Shown: positions 20,489 to 32,359, counted from the stretch's first letter. The stretch: DNA of 64,000 bases from Myrica gale (GCA_963930655.1 OZ005617.1:5644501-5708500), one strand, 5' to 3'. Notes: generated by a model not told the origin, from the sequence alone. Translations and numbers: made by a program.

Positions 20489-22080
20489 TCATTGTGGATG
20501 ATCCTTCTTTTTCTTCTTTGTCTTCCTTAACCCGTTTGTGTTATCATCCGTCGGACCCTTCTTCTTCTTTTTCGTCTTCCTCAGCCCATCGTTTTCATCT
20601 TCCTTTTGCTTTCCACTTGCCTTCTTACTTACTTGGCTAGCTGGATTAACTTGTGACCCCACAACAGATTTAGTGAGGTCAATGAATAATTGACGAGGAT
20701 TCCCCGATTACCTAGCAACCCCTCGCAGCTGATCTATGCTTTGGGTTCGCGATACTACACCCCCATCAGTCTGTGAATTTTTGGTAGTGTCATATTTCTT
20801 TTTTGGTGTTGAAGAAGGTGCTCTTGATGGGCTGCTCCTTCCCCAGCTAAAGGGCAGTTAACCTGTTGGGTTCCTTCCCCAGCTAGGGGGCAACATAATT
20901 CCGGTATAATTTGGTGGATCCTACAAAATATTCCAAAAGTTAGGGCTAAAACTTATGAAATCTTAGAAAAAATACTTAATTTACTGAATTTATGCAATCT
21001 TACAACATTATTTGTCAATCCAGAAGCAACAATAACAGATGATCCAGCTTGAGAGGAAGGGACTTGTGACAACATTGGCATATTAGTCAGCAAGTAGTAA
21101 TCCATAATCTTGTAAATTTGATGTATAAGTCATATTAGGGAGTTACCTCGAGTGGATTAGATCGTGGCTGGTCATTCGGTATCTTCTCTTTCTTCTTGCA
21201 TGACGTAGCATTATGCCCACTGTGCCACATGTAGAGCATTTAATCTTGATGCCAACCTTGCTGATTCTAACTCGGGACTTTGGTTCATCGGTGCCCCTTC
21301 TCCTCAGCTTCTTTGGCATCCAGGTTGCACTCTTGTGCTTGGAGGTAGAGCCGGTGCTGGATTTGTATGTTCCCACTGTTCTTCAGTATCGGGTGAATCA
21401 TTGGCATGTACACCTTCATGTAAGTCTCAACAGTGTAGTGGTCATCTACGTAGTCTTCGGGATTCCCTCCATCATACAAGATTGCTGAGATTACATGAAC
21501 ACACGGTATACCCGTGAGGTCCCATCGCCGACACCCACAATTCCGCTCTTTTAAGTTGACAATGTATTGTTTTCGCTTATGCTCCACCTCGAACAATCCA
21601 TTCCCAGCATACATCGATATACACTAAAAAGATTCTAAACCATTTTGTCAACTTTTTTCATGATCATCGTTACTGGTCTACCATCTATTTTATGCATATT
21701 AGCCTCTCGAACTACCTCTCTATTCTCTAAAGGCTTCAACAGATAGAAATTTCATCCCTAATTTTAGTTGATAATCTTCTTCCCTTTGTCTGGAGTTGCT
21801 TTCTTTTTACGGGCATCTTATATCTTTTCTTCTTTATCTCTTGTACATTGTCTGCTTCTTCTCCAAAACCAACCAAGTAGAGAATGATCGTATTATGTCC
21901 AATGTGACAAGTCACCATGCCCAAAACGTCTATATCTGATGAAATTAGGACCAGCCCGTCGTCAAGTGACTTAGCTAGGTGCACATAATAAATCTGGTCC
22001 CCAGCTTTGTATCTATAATCGTTGCATATTCCTTTGATATCAAAATAAGACAAACAGTTTATATCTCATGGTTCTGAATG
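20489..22080 (-). pseudogene. decayed MULE transposase (MuDR family)
   Basis: The N-terminal block (about 22080-21736) reads SYFDIKGICNDYRYKAGDQIYYVH and continues like the PB1-like N-terminal domain of plant MULE transposases. The C-terminal block (21614-21285) contains the SWIM zinc finger C-G-C..C-V-H (NCGCRRWDLTGIPCVHVISA). After a frameshift comes a degraded zinc knuckle (KCSTCGTVG; histidine lost) and a Lys-rich tail ending at TGA (20489-20491). Only about 120 bp separate N- and C-terminal parts, so the DDE catalytic domain has been deleted. There are further stops in the tail (near 20708 and 20860). Not functional. Confidence 0.9.
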
Positions 22081-22189
22081 CAAACTTGTCTTCCCTCCAA
22101 TCTACTCAATGCGGGAGGCCCTTAAAAACTCTCTCATAATTCACCTTGAATAGCACAAATTCATTGCTCAGTTTCTATAAGCCTGACAA

Positions 22190-22580
22190 CATTTTAAAAA
22201 CATACACGTTACCTTAACAAAACAACATATAATATCAATTTTAAAAGTAAACATAGACCATAAATAATGAGTTACATAGAAAACAAGTCACACAGAGCAC
22301 ATGTTTTAATAAAAAACATAACAGCACAATTTACCTTAACATAACAACATATCTTACCAATTTTAAAATCACAAAATAAGAACCATAAAATAGATAGCTA
22401 CAGTCATAAGTCACAAGTCACATAGAGAATTTCATTACACATAGCACATGTTGTTTTAATAGAACACAAGTCGCATAGAAAAAGTAACAGCACAATTCAC
22501 ATAGTCAGAAATCTGCACAAGTCACATGTTTTAAAAAGGCACGAGTAACATAAAAAATCTATATAGTTCACATGCTTTTG
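22190..22580. repeat. degenerate internal repeats in the MULE 5' region
   Basis: Short phrases such as ACAAGTCACA(TA), AGCACATGTTTTAATA, AACAGCACAATT(T/C)AC and ACCTTAACA(A/T)AACAACATAT recur two to three times, forming a degenerate array upstream of the transposase remnant. Confidence 0.7.
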
Positions 22581-23293
22581 GAGCACATCTAACAGAGCCC
22601 AAAATGCTTTACAAGTTAATGGTCAAGACAATAACTTAGTAATGGCCAACAACAAACACTGGCAAAGAGGAAGGAGGCCACAACAACACAACATATCTTC
22701 AAATTGAATAATACAAAATCGCACACTTTTGTTAAAGAGACCATTTAAGGAAGGGGACAACTCGAGAAAAGGGGATAGGCGACAACTACTACAAAAAATC
22801 CATATAGTTGGCCCTACACCCATTCTCACCCACTAAGCATATTATAATCTACAATCCACTTCCCAAAATTAATTTATCGCCCTTTCATCCTACATAGTCT
22901 ACGCTTACCACCCCATTCGCAGCCAGCCCAATCAGCAACAACCCAGAAATCATATTTGGGGAACAAAAAGAACAGTGACGTACAAATAGAAACAGTGGAG
23001 TTCGAAGACCAAAAAGATTACATTCGGCGTAAAAATTGAAACTATGATCTTGATTGTGCCGAAATGCAATCAAACAACACTAGAAAACGTTTAAGGTACT
23101 AGAATGAGTTCGTGATTTGGGGAAAGATTGGGGGAAAACGAACTTACCGAGTTAGTGTTTTGGGGGAAAAAGTTCGCGTCTTTCTGTTCGAGTTTTGGTT
23201 TGAAAAACTTAAGTGTTGGTGGGTTAGCACATGGCGACATCGTTTTGGAGTTGCGGGAGAAAAATTAAACAAAAATCCAACGACACTGTTCAT

Positions 23294-23500
23294 CGGGGCA
23301 TTGAAGTCTTATTGCAGCATAAGGGAGTCACATGATGGTCACGTGTAACGGAAAACATGTGACTTAACGGGAAATCGGGGTCCCAAACAGGGTTGAAACC
23401 TAGAACACGTAAATTATAGTGGTGAGTTGTCACGAGTTGTAATTTATGAGGGATATTGAGAATCAAGTGTAAGTTCGTGGGAGGAAAGTGTAATTAACTC
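23294..23500 (-). repeat. right terminal inverted repeat of the MULE
   Basis: Inverse of 19349-19556. It should have held the transposase promoter, since the transposase reads leftwards from this side. The reverse complement starts GAGTTAATTACACTTTCC. Confidence 0.9.
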
Positions 23501-23509
23501 TAATTTTAA

Positions 23510-24105
23510 ATAAAAGATGAAAATGAAAAAAAAAGACCCATTTGGCAGTTGTCCTCACTGAACCGACTTGGATGTGATGAAGAATAATAACCAAGTGTTT
23601 CACATGAACTAGAGAAAATGAAAGGATGCAACGTTGAAGAAACACTGTGCATCACTTATTTTTTCTGTGGTGAAGAAACATGCAACGATGTACAGCTTTT
23701 GGAGAGATATGAAAAGGATATCCGATCGGATCTATTAAGTTATGTGGCAAAAGCAAAAGCATGCAACGCTGAGCTGATATATAATATATTCCCTCGTGGA
23801 AAACAGTGTCTACGTCAAAAGTGAACTATGGAAGGAAATGGAAATGGAAATGGAAATGGAACAGCTAAAACGTTTAGTTTTCAAATGGTCATTAATTTGA
23901 GAGTAAAAACAGCTAAAAAACTCAAACGACATGATAGTTTGAAGGAGTGAAATATAGTCCCACTAAAAAAACAGAGCTTGAACCCTGAGGACTAAACACA
24001 AAATCTTGGCCAAGTTGAACTGGACATAAACGTTTAGGCTAAGCTAAATACAGATCCAACTAGTGTTTAGACGTTGCTTGACTGAACTATTTATCAGTAA
24101 TTAGA
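23510..24105. other. intergenic DNA with a (GGAAAT)n tract
   Basis: A hexanucleotide run of about four to five GGAAAT units lies at 23832-23858. The open frame at 23618-23824 has no recognised homology. Nothing else identified. Confidence 0.4.
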
Positions 24106-24113
24106 CCTGAACA

Positions 24114-25650
24114 CACAGGCGGATCCAGCTAGGGGCAATGGGGGCAGCCTGAAAAATCTCTTAAAAATTTTTTTTTTTGGATTTTTTTATATGGGCTGCC
24201 CCCTTAGACCCAGGCCCTGAAGCCAGCCCCCCTTCAAACCCAGGCGCCCAGGCCAACCTAGCCGGTCTAATTTTTTTTTAAAAAAAATCAACAGAGGGTA
24301 AAATACGCATTTCACCTTGGCCTTTTTTTTTAGTTAATTCGGCGCCATCCTCCCCTCCCTCTCTAACAACTTCAATTCCCCCCCCCCTTTTCTCCCTGAC
24401 GCCCACAGCCCAGCCTCTCTCACTCTGCTCCCCACCTCCCGATGCTAGCCTCCGTCTCTCTCTCTCCTCTCACTCTGCCTCTACAGAACGCCAGCCTCTA
24501 GTCCTCTATCACTCTACCGACTGCCTCTCCTCCTCCGGACCTCCACAGTCAACAGAATGCCGACTGAGCTCTCTCTCTCCCTCTCCGTCCCTCTCTCCTC
24601 CTCCACAGGACCACAACTCTCTCTCTCTCTATCTCCAGCTCTCTCTCTCCAGCCTCCAAATACTCTCTCAACTCAAGTCTCTTTGTAACTCTGTTTATTT
24701 TTCAATTAGTGATGAAATTTATTTTAAATTTTGATGAATTATGTGATGAAATTTAATTAGCAGATTATGATTATTTAATTTATTGTGAACCAGATAGAGA
24801 ATTCATGAATTTGTGATGAAATTTAATTAGTAGATTAGGATTATTGAATATATTGTGAACCGGATAGAAAATTCATGAATTTGTGATGAAATTTTAATTG
24901 AATTCATGTGATGAAATTTTGATGAATTAAGTATTGATAGAGAATTCTTGAATTTGCAATCTTTCTAAGCAGAAGATATTTGTTGTAAAAACCTAGATAC
25001 AGTCAATACAATCACTCACATACCAACTCGAATCAAATTTCTGAATTATGATTCGTGTAAGCTAAAAAGGAAACACGATTTGATCTTTTGGGGCTTATAG
25101 AAGGCAAGAGGAGAATTGGGTTATCTTACTCATCAAGATTAGAAGGAGACCATCGTTTTTTGCTCTTTTTATTTCCTCTAAGTACTTGATCTGTGCTTTT
25201 GAATATTTAAGCTATGTTTCATTTTCCTAGTAGAATTGTCTTAATAAGCTTATAATGTACTTAGTTCCTTTTAATTTGCTATTAGGTCTTAGTATCTTTG
25301 AATTGTCATGTAGGCCTTCAATTCAAAAATGTTATGTGCTTAGTTCCTTTCAATTGGTAATTTTTTCTTAGCTTTTATTCATTATTCTACTATGTAGTGC
25401 AGTATGGAATTTATAGAAATTTTGCTAGTTTTAATTTTAGTTTCTTCTTGTTTGAAAAATAAATCTGTTGCGAGATCATGTTATTTTTATTCACACAAAG
25501 TGGTAAATATTTCAGTTCTCGTGTTAGTCTTTCTAGGATTTTTTTTTTAACTTTTAAAACATTTTTTTGCATTACATAGTAAAAAATTTTTTTTGTCATT
25601 TTTCATTAAGAGTTTGCCCCCCTTCCATTACATTCCTGGATCCGCCACTG
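24114..25650. mobile_element. non-autonomous hAT element, family CAGTGGCGGA, copy 2, 1537 bp
   Basis: Left end CACAGGCGGATCCAG and reverse-complemented right end CAGTGGCGGATCCAG form the terminal inverted repeats. A perfect 8-bp target duplication, CCTGAACA, flanks it at 24106-24113 and 25651-25658, diagnostic of hAT-type insertion. The interior has a C-rich subterminal region, a CT-rich leader-like stretch (24340-24680) and a 70-bp tandem array. No transposase frame survives. The arrangement suggests a deletion derivative of an autonomous element whose leader and 3' end were kept (inference). Confidence 0.92.
24742..24910. repeat. 70-bp tandem repeat, 2.4 units, inside the hAT element
   Basis: Units starting TGTGATGAAATTTAATTAG occur at 24742 and 24812, and a partial unit at 24882. 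Each unit continues with TATTGTGAACC and ends ATTCATGAATT. Confidence 0.92.
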
Positions 25651-25687
25651 CCTGAACATCTACCGTCCAAGTTAGGAGGCTTCAACC

Positions 25688-25875
25688 ACTAAGGTGGTGG
25701 TTTAGTGGTATGCAGGCTGTGCCTAGGATTCAAGACTTGCTCTGACCGACACTTCGAATTACTGTAGTTAATTCCATTAAGCTCTAGTAGTTCCTGTGCC
25801 ATTTGAAGTTTTCAGATTTAAATGGTGGTGGATTTTGACATGGCTTCAGTCCATCCCTGGAGGGTTTTTTTTAAT
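25688..25875 (+). mobile_element. tRNA-derived SINE
   Basis: A Pol III box A (TGGTTTAGTGG, 25698-25708) and box B (GGATTCAAGAC, 25726-25736) are spaced as in a tRNA. They are followed by a non-tRNA body and a short T-run (25867-25874) and A-rich stretch, typical of a plant SINE tail. It begins about 38 bp right of the hAT element. Exact ends and target duplication could not be fixed. Confidence 0.5.
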
Positions 25876-25889
25876 TAAGAAAAAAAATT

Positions 25890-26430
25890 ATGAAGCTTCA
25901 AAGTAAGCCCTGATAAGAAAACACAAAGGCATTTATCTGGGCCCACGGCAAAAAAGTTATTGGCTGTGTAAATCTTTATGTGAGATAAGTTTTTATAAGT
26001 TTTTATAATTGTTGTTTTGATTTTTGTATTGTTTTTTTAACAGAAATAGAGATTAATGATTAAATAGATCATGTTTGGATTAGAAAATGATTTCGAAATA
26101 AAAAATATATATTTTCAAAACTATGAAACAAACATAACAAAAAAATTTGACCATAAAAAGTGAAAAAAAACACATCCCAACTCCCATGGATAAAAGTTGT
26201 GCAGTTTGAAAGTTCCATGTAGGTTGGCGCGCATCTGATGTTATACTTGCTATAATTTTGAATGCGAAAGTTTGTATCCATAGATATTCATATTATATTT
26301 AGTTTCGTATAATATATATATATATATGTAAGGATCCGACCCTAAACTAGCTTGGATAATTTTATTTCTGGGCAATTCTTTCTTTCACTAAAATAAACAT
26401 AACACTAAGACAAAAAAAAAAAAAGAAGAA
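25890..26430. other. AT-rich intergenic DNA with (TA)n and (GAA)n tracts
   Basis: (TA)n at about 26310-26327 and an A-run followed by (GAA)n at about 26412-26437. The stretch at 26070-26280 starts with GTTTGGATTAGAAAATG and may be another diverged TTTGGAT-type MITE, but no right end was established. Confidence 0.35.
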
Positions 26431-26436
26431 GAAGAA

Positions 26437-26902
26437 GGGTAATGTCATATTACGCCCCCTAATTATATGCCAAAATCAATCTCGCCCTCCTAAGTTTCAA
26501 AATAGCGATTTGCGTTCTTATGTTTCAAATATAATCAATTATCTCCCTCCGTTTGATCTGAGTTTTAAATTAGATGGAAAAAATATGCAAAATGACTTAA
26601 ATGTCCTTCAAGACAATTTATAAATAAATAAAAATAAATAGATTAATAAAAAAAGATTTTCAATAATTTTATTTAAAATACATTATATATATATATATAT
26701 ATATAATGTTTTATAATGAATTTTTATATATTTTAGTAATTTTGTATTGGAGGGGCATTTAAATCATTTTGCATGTGGTTTAATTTCAAACTGGAGGCCG
26801 ATGATTGATAATGTTTGAAATATAACGAATGCAAATCGTCGTTTTAAAATTTAAGGAGGCAGGATTGATTTTCTCAAATAATTAGGGGGCATAAACTAGG
26901 CC
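26437..26902. mobile_element. foldback element of about 465 bp
   Basis: Inverted arms: the left reads TTACGCCCCCTAATTAT and the right, reverse-complemented, TTATGCCCCCTAATTAT. Further paired blocks (AAAATCAATC..GCC, GCGATTTGCGTTC / ACGATTTGCATTC, GCAAAATGA(C/T)TTAAATG) follow in the same order over about 170 bp. The spacer holds (TA)n at 26684-26705. Type and style match the foldback elements at 3115 and 7171, but a clean target duplication was not found. Confidence 0.7.
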
Positions 26903-27960
26903 TGAGTAATGGTGATGCAGGATTTTGACACCGAATGACCACAATAACTAGCCCTTGCTGTTAATCAGCCGATTTTGGCCAAAGTAGAGAGAGCCAGAGA
27001 GGGGGGCGTCGAAAGAACTGAGGGAGTAGAGAGAAAGTGGGGAGGGGTACTGGGAGAGAGGCGAGATAAAGGTTAGGGTAATTGACCCTAACTAACTCTG
27101 AAGCGGCGCCGTTTTGTTTTAATTAGAGAACATCGCCTCTTTTTTTTTCCTTAAAAAACAAAATCGCCTTTCCTTTATATATAGTAAATAAATAAATAAA
27201 AACCCTGTTCAGCCCAAGCTTTAGGCCTTAACCTCTTCCACAAAATAGATCCAATCGCCCAATGCGGCTGAGAGTGGTAACAAGCAATGTTCCGAGCAAT
27301 CGTTAGTGCATGAAGCTAGGCCACTAAATGACAGGCTTTACGCGTTGATTGACCAGCATATTGCTTTTTGCTTTTGCGTTTTATACGCGGCCCGAAAGTA
27401 GATGATTTTATGATTTTTTGAAAAAATGTTGTTTAATCCATTCACAAGAGCACTAAGCACCTCGTTGAGTATGCTGCATCCAGACGGCAGCCGACTGGAT
27501 CGATGTCGGTTTTCCAGCACTTATCCACACGTTTGGTGCACGTCGGCGGCCGGCCAGCAAAATCCGAGGAGTCACGGAACTGTCTTTACGTCCCAGCAAG
27601 TCGGCGGCAAGTGAGCATGCCCGTGAAGAATCCAGCTGAATGACACTGTGCTAGACCTACCTAAGAGAAAACCAAGTACTTGGGCCCCCAGTATTCCAGC
27701 TTCTGATATCCATAAGAAGCTCAAGCTCTCTCACAGGCCTGTAATAGTTTAATAGAGAATCCAGGAAACCTATTTCTCGATAATATTAAAATCAATCTAT
27801 ATAATTTGATTTGATATAATTTGAAAATATTATCTCATTGCTGAGTTCTTCAGACAAACGTCAAATGTCCAGAACTAAAAACCCACGTCTCCGCCTGTGG
27901 ATTTGGAACGCTAGTAGACCCTTTTCTACAGGAAACTCTTTTCCATTGACTGTGTTCTCT
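26903..27960. other. intergenic or degraded genic DNA
   Basis: Contains a GA-rich stretch (26985-27065), a GGCGCCGTTTTG motif near 27104 and an (AAAT)n tract near 27185-27200. Plus-strand frames at 27426-27614 look mildly coding-like but I do not recognise them. Confidence 0.3.
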
Positions 27961-27965
27961 CGAAA

Positions 27966-28619
27966 GTGTTAACTGGCATACCCAAAGCAGTGGTTACTGC
28001 ATTTGGCAACGATGGCGAACGCAATTGGAATTTTAGCTCCAATGCTCGACGCAGATGGTACTCAGATTGCCCATTCAAACTAGAGCTGTTGAGCCATAAG
28101 AACGATGAAGGAAAGGAACAGGTTTTGACATTGAACTCGGCTAAGCCAACAACGAATATGAAGATCACGCTGGCGGACAATGTCAATCAAGTGAGACATG
28201 ATCACTGCAAACAGCTGGCGGAGAACCTCAAGGTTCCGTTGGACAAGAAAAAGGGCCAAACTGCCACTCTCTCAAGCTGGAAGCCAATCTCAGTACAGAG
28301 GAGCTGGCCTTTTAATGGGACTTTGTCATCTATTTTGGATGCATCGTACCAGTGAAGGAGAGCTAGCTGAATACAAACCGGCCAAGTGCAAAATTATAAT
28401 TACGTGCAAGCCCAACATATAGTGGACGGTGTCCAAAATATGGGAGGCCTAAGTGGAAGCAAAAGTTTGATGGTTCTTAACCATTCTCTGGCCCGGTCCC
28501 GAGTACAAATCACCTTCAAGTCTAACAAGGGTTTCAAATGAGAAGCAGCCGAGAAAGATGACAAGGAAAAAGGAGATTCAGGAAACTTCAATCGAAGGAT
28601 GGATCACTTGGAGTTCTAA
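27966..28619 (+). pseudogene. unrecognised degraded coding sequence
   Basis: A 129-codon open frame (27966-28355) is followed, in a shifted frame, by open sequence ending in TAA at about 28619 with one internal TGA (about 28540). Composition (LSHKNDEGKEQVLTL, then SRVQITFKSNKGF, then KDDKEKGDS) looks protein-like and not random. I cannot assign a family. It could be a processed pseudogene or part of a lineage-specific gene. There is no evidence of function. Confidence 0.35.
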
Positions 28620-29049
28620 TTTTTTTAACCATCCGTTAATTTTTAGTGTTCTTGTAGCACATCTCTTCAAAATTCAGACGATTATTCTCAGGTAAGTTTA
28701 TCTTTTTAGCATCCTGTCCCACATTCAAATAATTCTTCTCAGCTAAGCACATTCAAACATCAAAAGCACACAACTGTATGCTCAGGAAACCAAAAAAGCA
28801 ATAACTGAACGCCTCGAAGCAATAACTCCTAACACAGCAGCAGGCAAAATGCCCGGAGATACACATTACACGGTTAGCATGGAAGAAAAATTCAAGTACA
28901 TAAATCAGTTATTAATGTGACGAAGATCATCCCCATGAGAAATATTTGAATTGGAATAGCTTAGCACACCCTATCGGTACTCGTCTACAGTAGTTTCTCC
29001 AAAATTAAGCAACTTTGACATTCTTCAAGAAGTTCTCCACTCGAAAATT

Positions 29050-30780
29050 TCAGTGTGGTGCGCTAAATAGAGATTTGCTAATAATACCAGTGGCCTCAAT
29101 GTAGCGATCCACACACCTAGAGATGCAGCTACTTTCACCCCCACTCAGGCTTGACCCTGGTTTCGTAATACACTTTTCAAAGCACTTCCCCCTTATGGTC
29201 TGCAGGAAAGTAATATATAATCCAAAATCAAGTAAAACGGCGGAAAATATCAGCCTGGAAAGAAAAGGAGGAGAGGGGGGAGGGGGTAGAGTTAAGTTTT
29301 AGCATGCCTCTGAACCTGTTCTAAGAGATATCCACTGATACTCCCAAACAAGAATTTAAGCTAGCAACCGATGCGTTATATCTTTTGGAATATATTAGGT
29401 ACCCATACCCTCCCCAGCAACTAGAAAATTTTAAACGTTGTAATAGCAACATCCAAAGGTGGTACTATCACCACATTATAGCAGCAATGAATAAATCCCA
29501 ATAATTCCTAACTGGCCATTCTGAACACATACCCATGGATAGAAAATAGTCCAGGTAATGTCAGCTAAATGATCAAGGGAAGACACCATAGACTAATTTT
29601 GAACACACTGTTAGTTGGATGAGTAGTAGAGATGCCAAGAGCACACACATGTATGTCATACATAATTGCCTAAACAACCGAGCTAAACACACTTGAAATG
29701 CAAAGCTAAGAGGATAGCATGAAGGCATAATGAGTTGATATTGAGGTTTTAACCCTGTCCACCAAAGTGAAGGGATAGACGGGAACATCAACCAAAGAAA
29801 TACATAGAGAAATTTAAATATTGTTGCTTGGTTTAACACACTATTTTGTGAGTTCAACTTCAAAAGGAGATTCTAGAATCCTCTTTAACTTTGGTATTGC
29901 CCTGCCTTTAGAAGTAAGAAACAGAGAATTCCTCTTTAGTCCCAGTTGCATTACAGGAGAAGATTTCTTCAGTCTATTCCATCTTCACAGATAAAATTCC
30001 AAAAGGCGCCTCTAAGAAACCAATAGCTCACAAGCATCCCCTTGGGGAACATGACCTAAACAGTAACTGAAGGAGTGTCAACTTAGGAACGAACTGTTAT
30101 TCCTGCAAATTCCATCTAGATCCTTCACAGAAAGTAGATACCAATTGGTATCGCATCTTGCTATCATCTTTATGCCAAAAGGAAAATTACCTAGAGCCTC
30201 CTGGAGAACTATTCAATGTTCAAACTAATAATAAATTCATTTTACATGTATCAAGTTGACTTGCAAGGACCAAAAAGAATACTACAGCAAAAAGTCTCAG
30301 CTTGCTGCCAAGGCAGTTGAAAGTAACCATATAGCATCTGACTGAGGCTACACAGACCAGCAGAAGAACGTCAAAGATTATTCATTTTCAAAAGGCAGCC
30401 TTATATGTAACTAAGGTCACCGCAGTAGCACCTAATATTCGGTTATACAGAACACGACATTCACTTACATAAATCATTCATAAAGCTTCCAACTTTTCTA
30501 GTCCCACAATTTATCAAGAGTGTTAAAGGCTTTCAGAAATAAAGCAAATAAGCTAATCCAGGTCACTGTCAGAACCCAAAAGGCAAGGTTGCAACTTGCA
30601 ATAATAAACAGCAGACGAGACAAAAAAAGAAAAAAGAAAAAGAAGAAGATTAAATACCTCAAGGAACTCCTCTGCATAAGCCTGGGCAAGCTGGTTCTTG
30701 AGCTGATCCTTGAAATCGTCGGCTGAGAACTGCTGAGACGGTAACCCACTCGACGGCGGCGACGATGAAAACGCATCCAT
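29050..30780 (-). CDS. TIM13: mitochondrial import inner-membrane translocase subunit Tim13
   Basis: Two exons (30780-30658 and 29199-29050) encode a 90-residue small TIM protein. This is the expected size: the Arabidopsis protein is 87 residues as I recall. Small TIMs act as Tim8-Tim13 hexameric chaperones in the intermembrane space, escorting hydrophobic precursors to the TIM22 or SAM complexes. The twin CX3C motifs are present: C-FEK-C at about residues 47-51 and C-ISR-C at 66-70. They are preceded by the conserved QLAQAYAEEFLE helix and followed by DRYIEATGIISKSLF. The 1458-bp intron has GTATTT..CTGCAG borders and joins in phase 0. The N-terminus is Ser/Pro-rich without a cleavable presequence, as usual for this family. 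Intact. Confidence 0.96.
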
Positions 30781-31142
30781 CGCCCTCCTCTCCCCGACTC
30801 TCTGTTCTCACCGCTTTCCTACTGCCTCCTCACAAATCAACGATCCAACACGCACAAAACCCTAAGTCAACTCCGTCACTACTAAAAGCCCAAACTCTCG
30901 TAAGAGAAGCAGTACTACATATTTATATGACCGCAATATGGGCCTCCACTATCTGACCCAGCGGATTCGATTTCGTACTAGACAATAGGCAGTTTAAAAA
31001 GTTTTAGGGCTCATGTTAGCCCAGCCCAAAAAACTATGGCTCAGAAGTTCCCACTTAGGTTAGTAGTTGGGCAACAAAAGGAAACCCTTCCAGGGCCGCC
31101 CGCCCGTCCTAAAACGACAATTTTATATCCTCAAACCTTGTA
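30781..31142. other. TIM13 upstream region
   Basis: Contains the TIM13 leader and probably its promoter. No clear TATA box was seen, which is common for housekeeping genes. A second transcript in the other direction is not supported. Confidence 0.4.
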
Positions 31143-31150
31143 GTAGGGGT

Positions 31151-32359
31151 TAGGGCTGCACAATGCCACCGGAAAATTCCGGTGGCACGGACACCGGGTT
31201 CTCGGTATCCGATCTAATCGGTGCTGGTGTAGGTTTAGTTTTTTGAAAAAATTGGGATTTTTTTTTTTAGTTTTTTAGTTTAGTTTATACTCAATAGTTT
31301 TAAATTTTAGTTTCACCTCAAGACGTAGTATTCTAGAAGCATGACAAAGTCTACTCAATAGTTTAGTTTCACCTAAATATTTGAGATTTGTTGTTGGTTT
31401 TGTCTAATCAAATACTTACATTCAAGTTACCAAGAAGCTTACTAGATGAATGAACTAGTTATTTAGAATTTTGGTAGAAAAAAATTACAAATTTATTGTA
31501 TTTAGAAGGGTATATATGAAGGCATTAGAATCATAATTAAAGAGTTTAATGCCAAACTTTGGTAAGTACATCGCATAATATAAGTCAAGAGGTCGATATT
31601 CTACCACGAAAATTTTTAAATCAATGTATGAGTTTAAGAGTTTTTATGAAATTTTAACAAATTGTCTAAATTTTTAAAATTGACAAATCACTATTAAATT
31701 TATATCATGCTTGCAAAATCAGTCACTCAATTACATTTTAGTTCAAATTTCTAATACATTTTAGTTCAAAAATGCAGACAGAGTCATCATGTTTGACTAG
31801 CGTTTGACAAGCGCTCGAGCGCTTAGTTAAAATTTCAGATAGAAACATAAGCGTTCGATGAGCGTTTGACAAGCGCTCGAGCGCCTTCAAAAATTGCTGA
31901 ATTTTTAGATTTCCTTGTGAAACCAAGGGAAACCCTACTAGGTTTTGAACATGTTTTAAAATTGTTATTGATTTGTTAATTAGAGGGAAAACACATATCA
32001 CATAATAGTTTCTACTTACAGTAATGTCTCTATTACTTTGGACTTTAAATTCTCATCTTATCTTTTAAGATGATCTTTAATTTTATTGATTTTGGAATTT
32101 GGATTTCATTAGTTTATATTTTATTGATGTGATTAATGGATCAAAAGAAAAAAGAAAAAAATACATTGGGCCAAGTACGTAAAATGCTAAAAAATGGCTA
32201 AATATGAATGTAAGATAATAGGAAACCGTCACCGCTAAAGGCCGTTTTTTTACCTTTAACGGTGTAGGTGTAGGGGGCAATTTTTTCAAAATCGGCCTAC
32301 CCAGTGTAGGTGCCGGTTTTGGCTAAAACCGGCACCTACACCGGGGTTGTGCAGCCTTA
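31151..32359. mobile_element. hAT-like element with TAGGGCTGCACAA ends, 1209 bp
   Basis: The left end TAGGGCTGCACAA matches the reverse complement of the right end (TAAGGCTGCACAA). An 8-bp target duplication with one mismatch flanks it: GTAGGGGT at 31143-31150 and GTAGGAGT at 32360-32367. Subterminal GC-rich repeats (GGTGTAGGTG, CCGGTTTTGGC and its inverse) could be protein-binding sites. The interior is AT-rich and includes a short repeated phrase, GCGTTTGACAAGCGCTCGAGCG (about 31800-31825 and 31860-31885). No transposase. Confidence 0.82.

Larger units (their letters stand above)
19349..23500 (-). mobile_element. Mutator-like element (MULE), 4152 bp, complete ends
   Basis: Long terminal inverted repeats of about 207 bp (19349-19556 and 23294-23500) start GGGATAATTACAC and GAGTTAATTACAC. 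They share blocks such as CACGAACTTA, ATAATTTACGTGTTCT, TTTGGGACCCC and ACACGTGACCATCA. A perfect 9-bp target duplication, TAATTTTAA, lies at 19340-19348 and 23501-23509. Inside are a decayed minus-strand MULE transposase (20489-22080) and a convergent plus-strand GRF-zinc-finger pseudogene (19972-20169). The transposase lacks its catalytic DDE part, so the copy is non-autonomous now. The superfamily assignment rests on TIR length, TSD size and the transposase remains. Confidence 0.95.
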
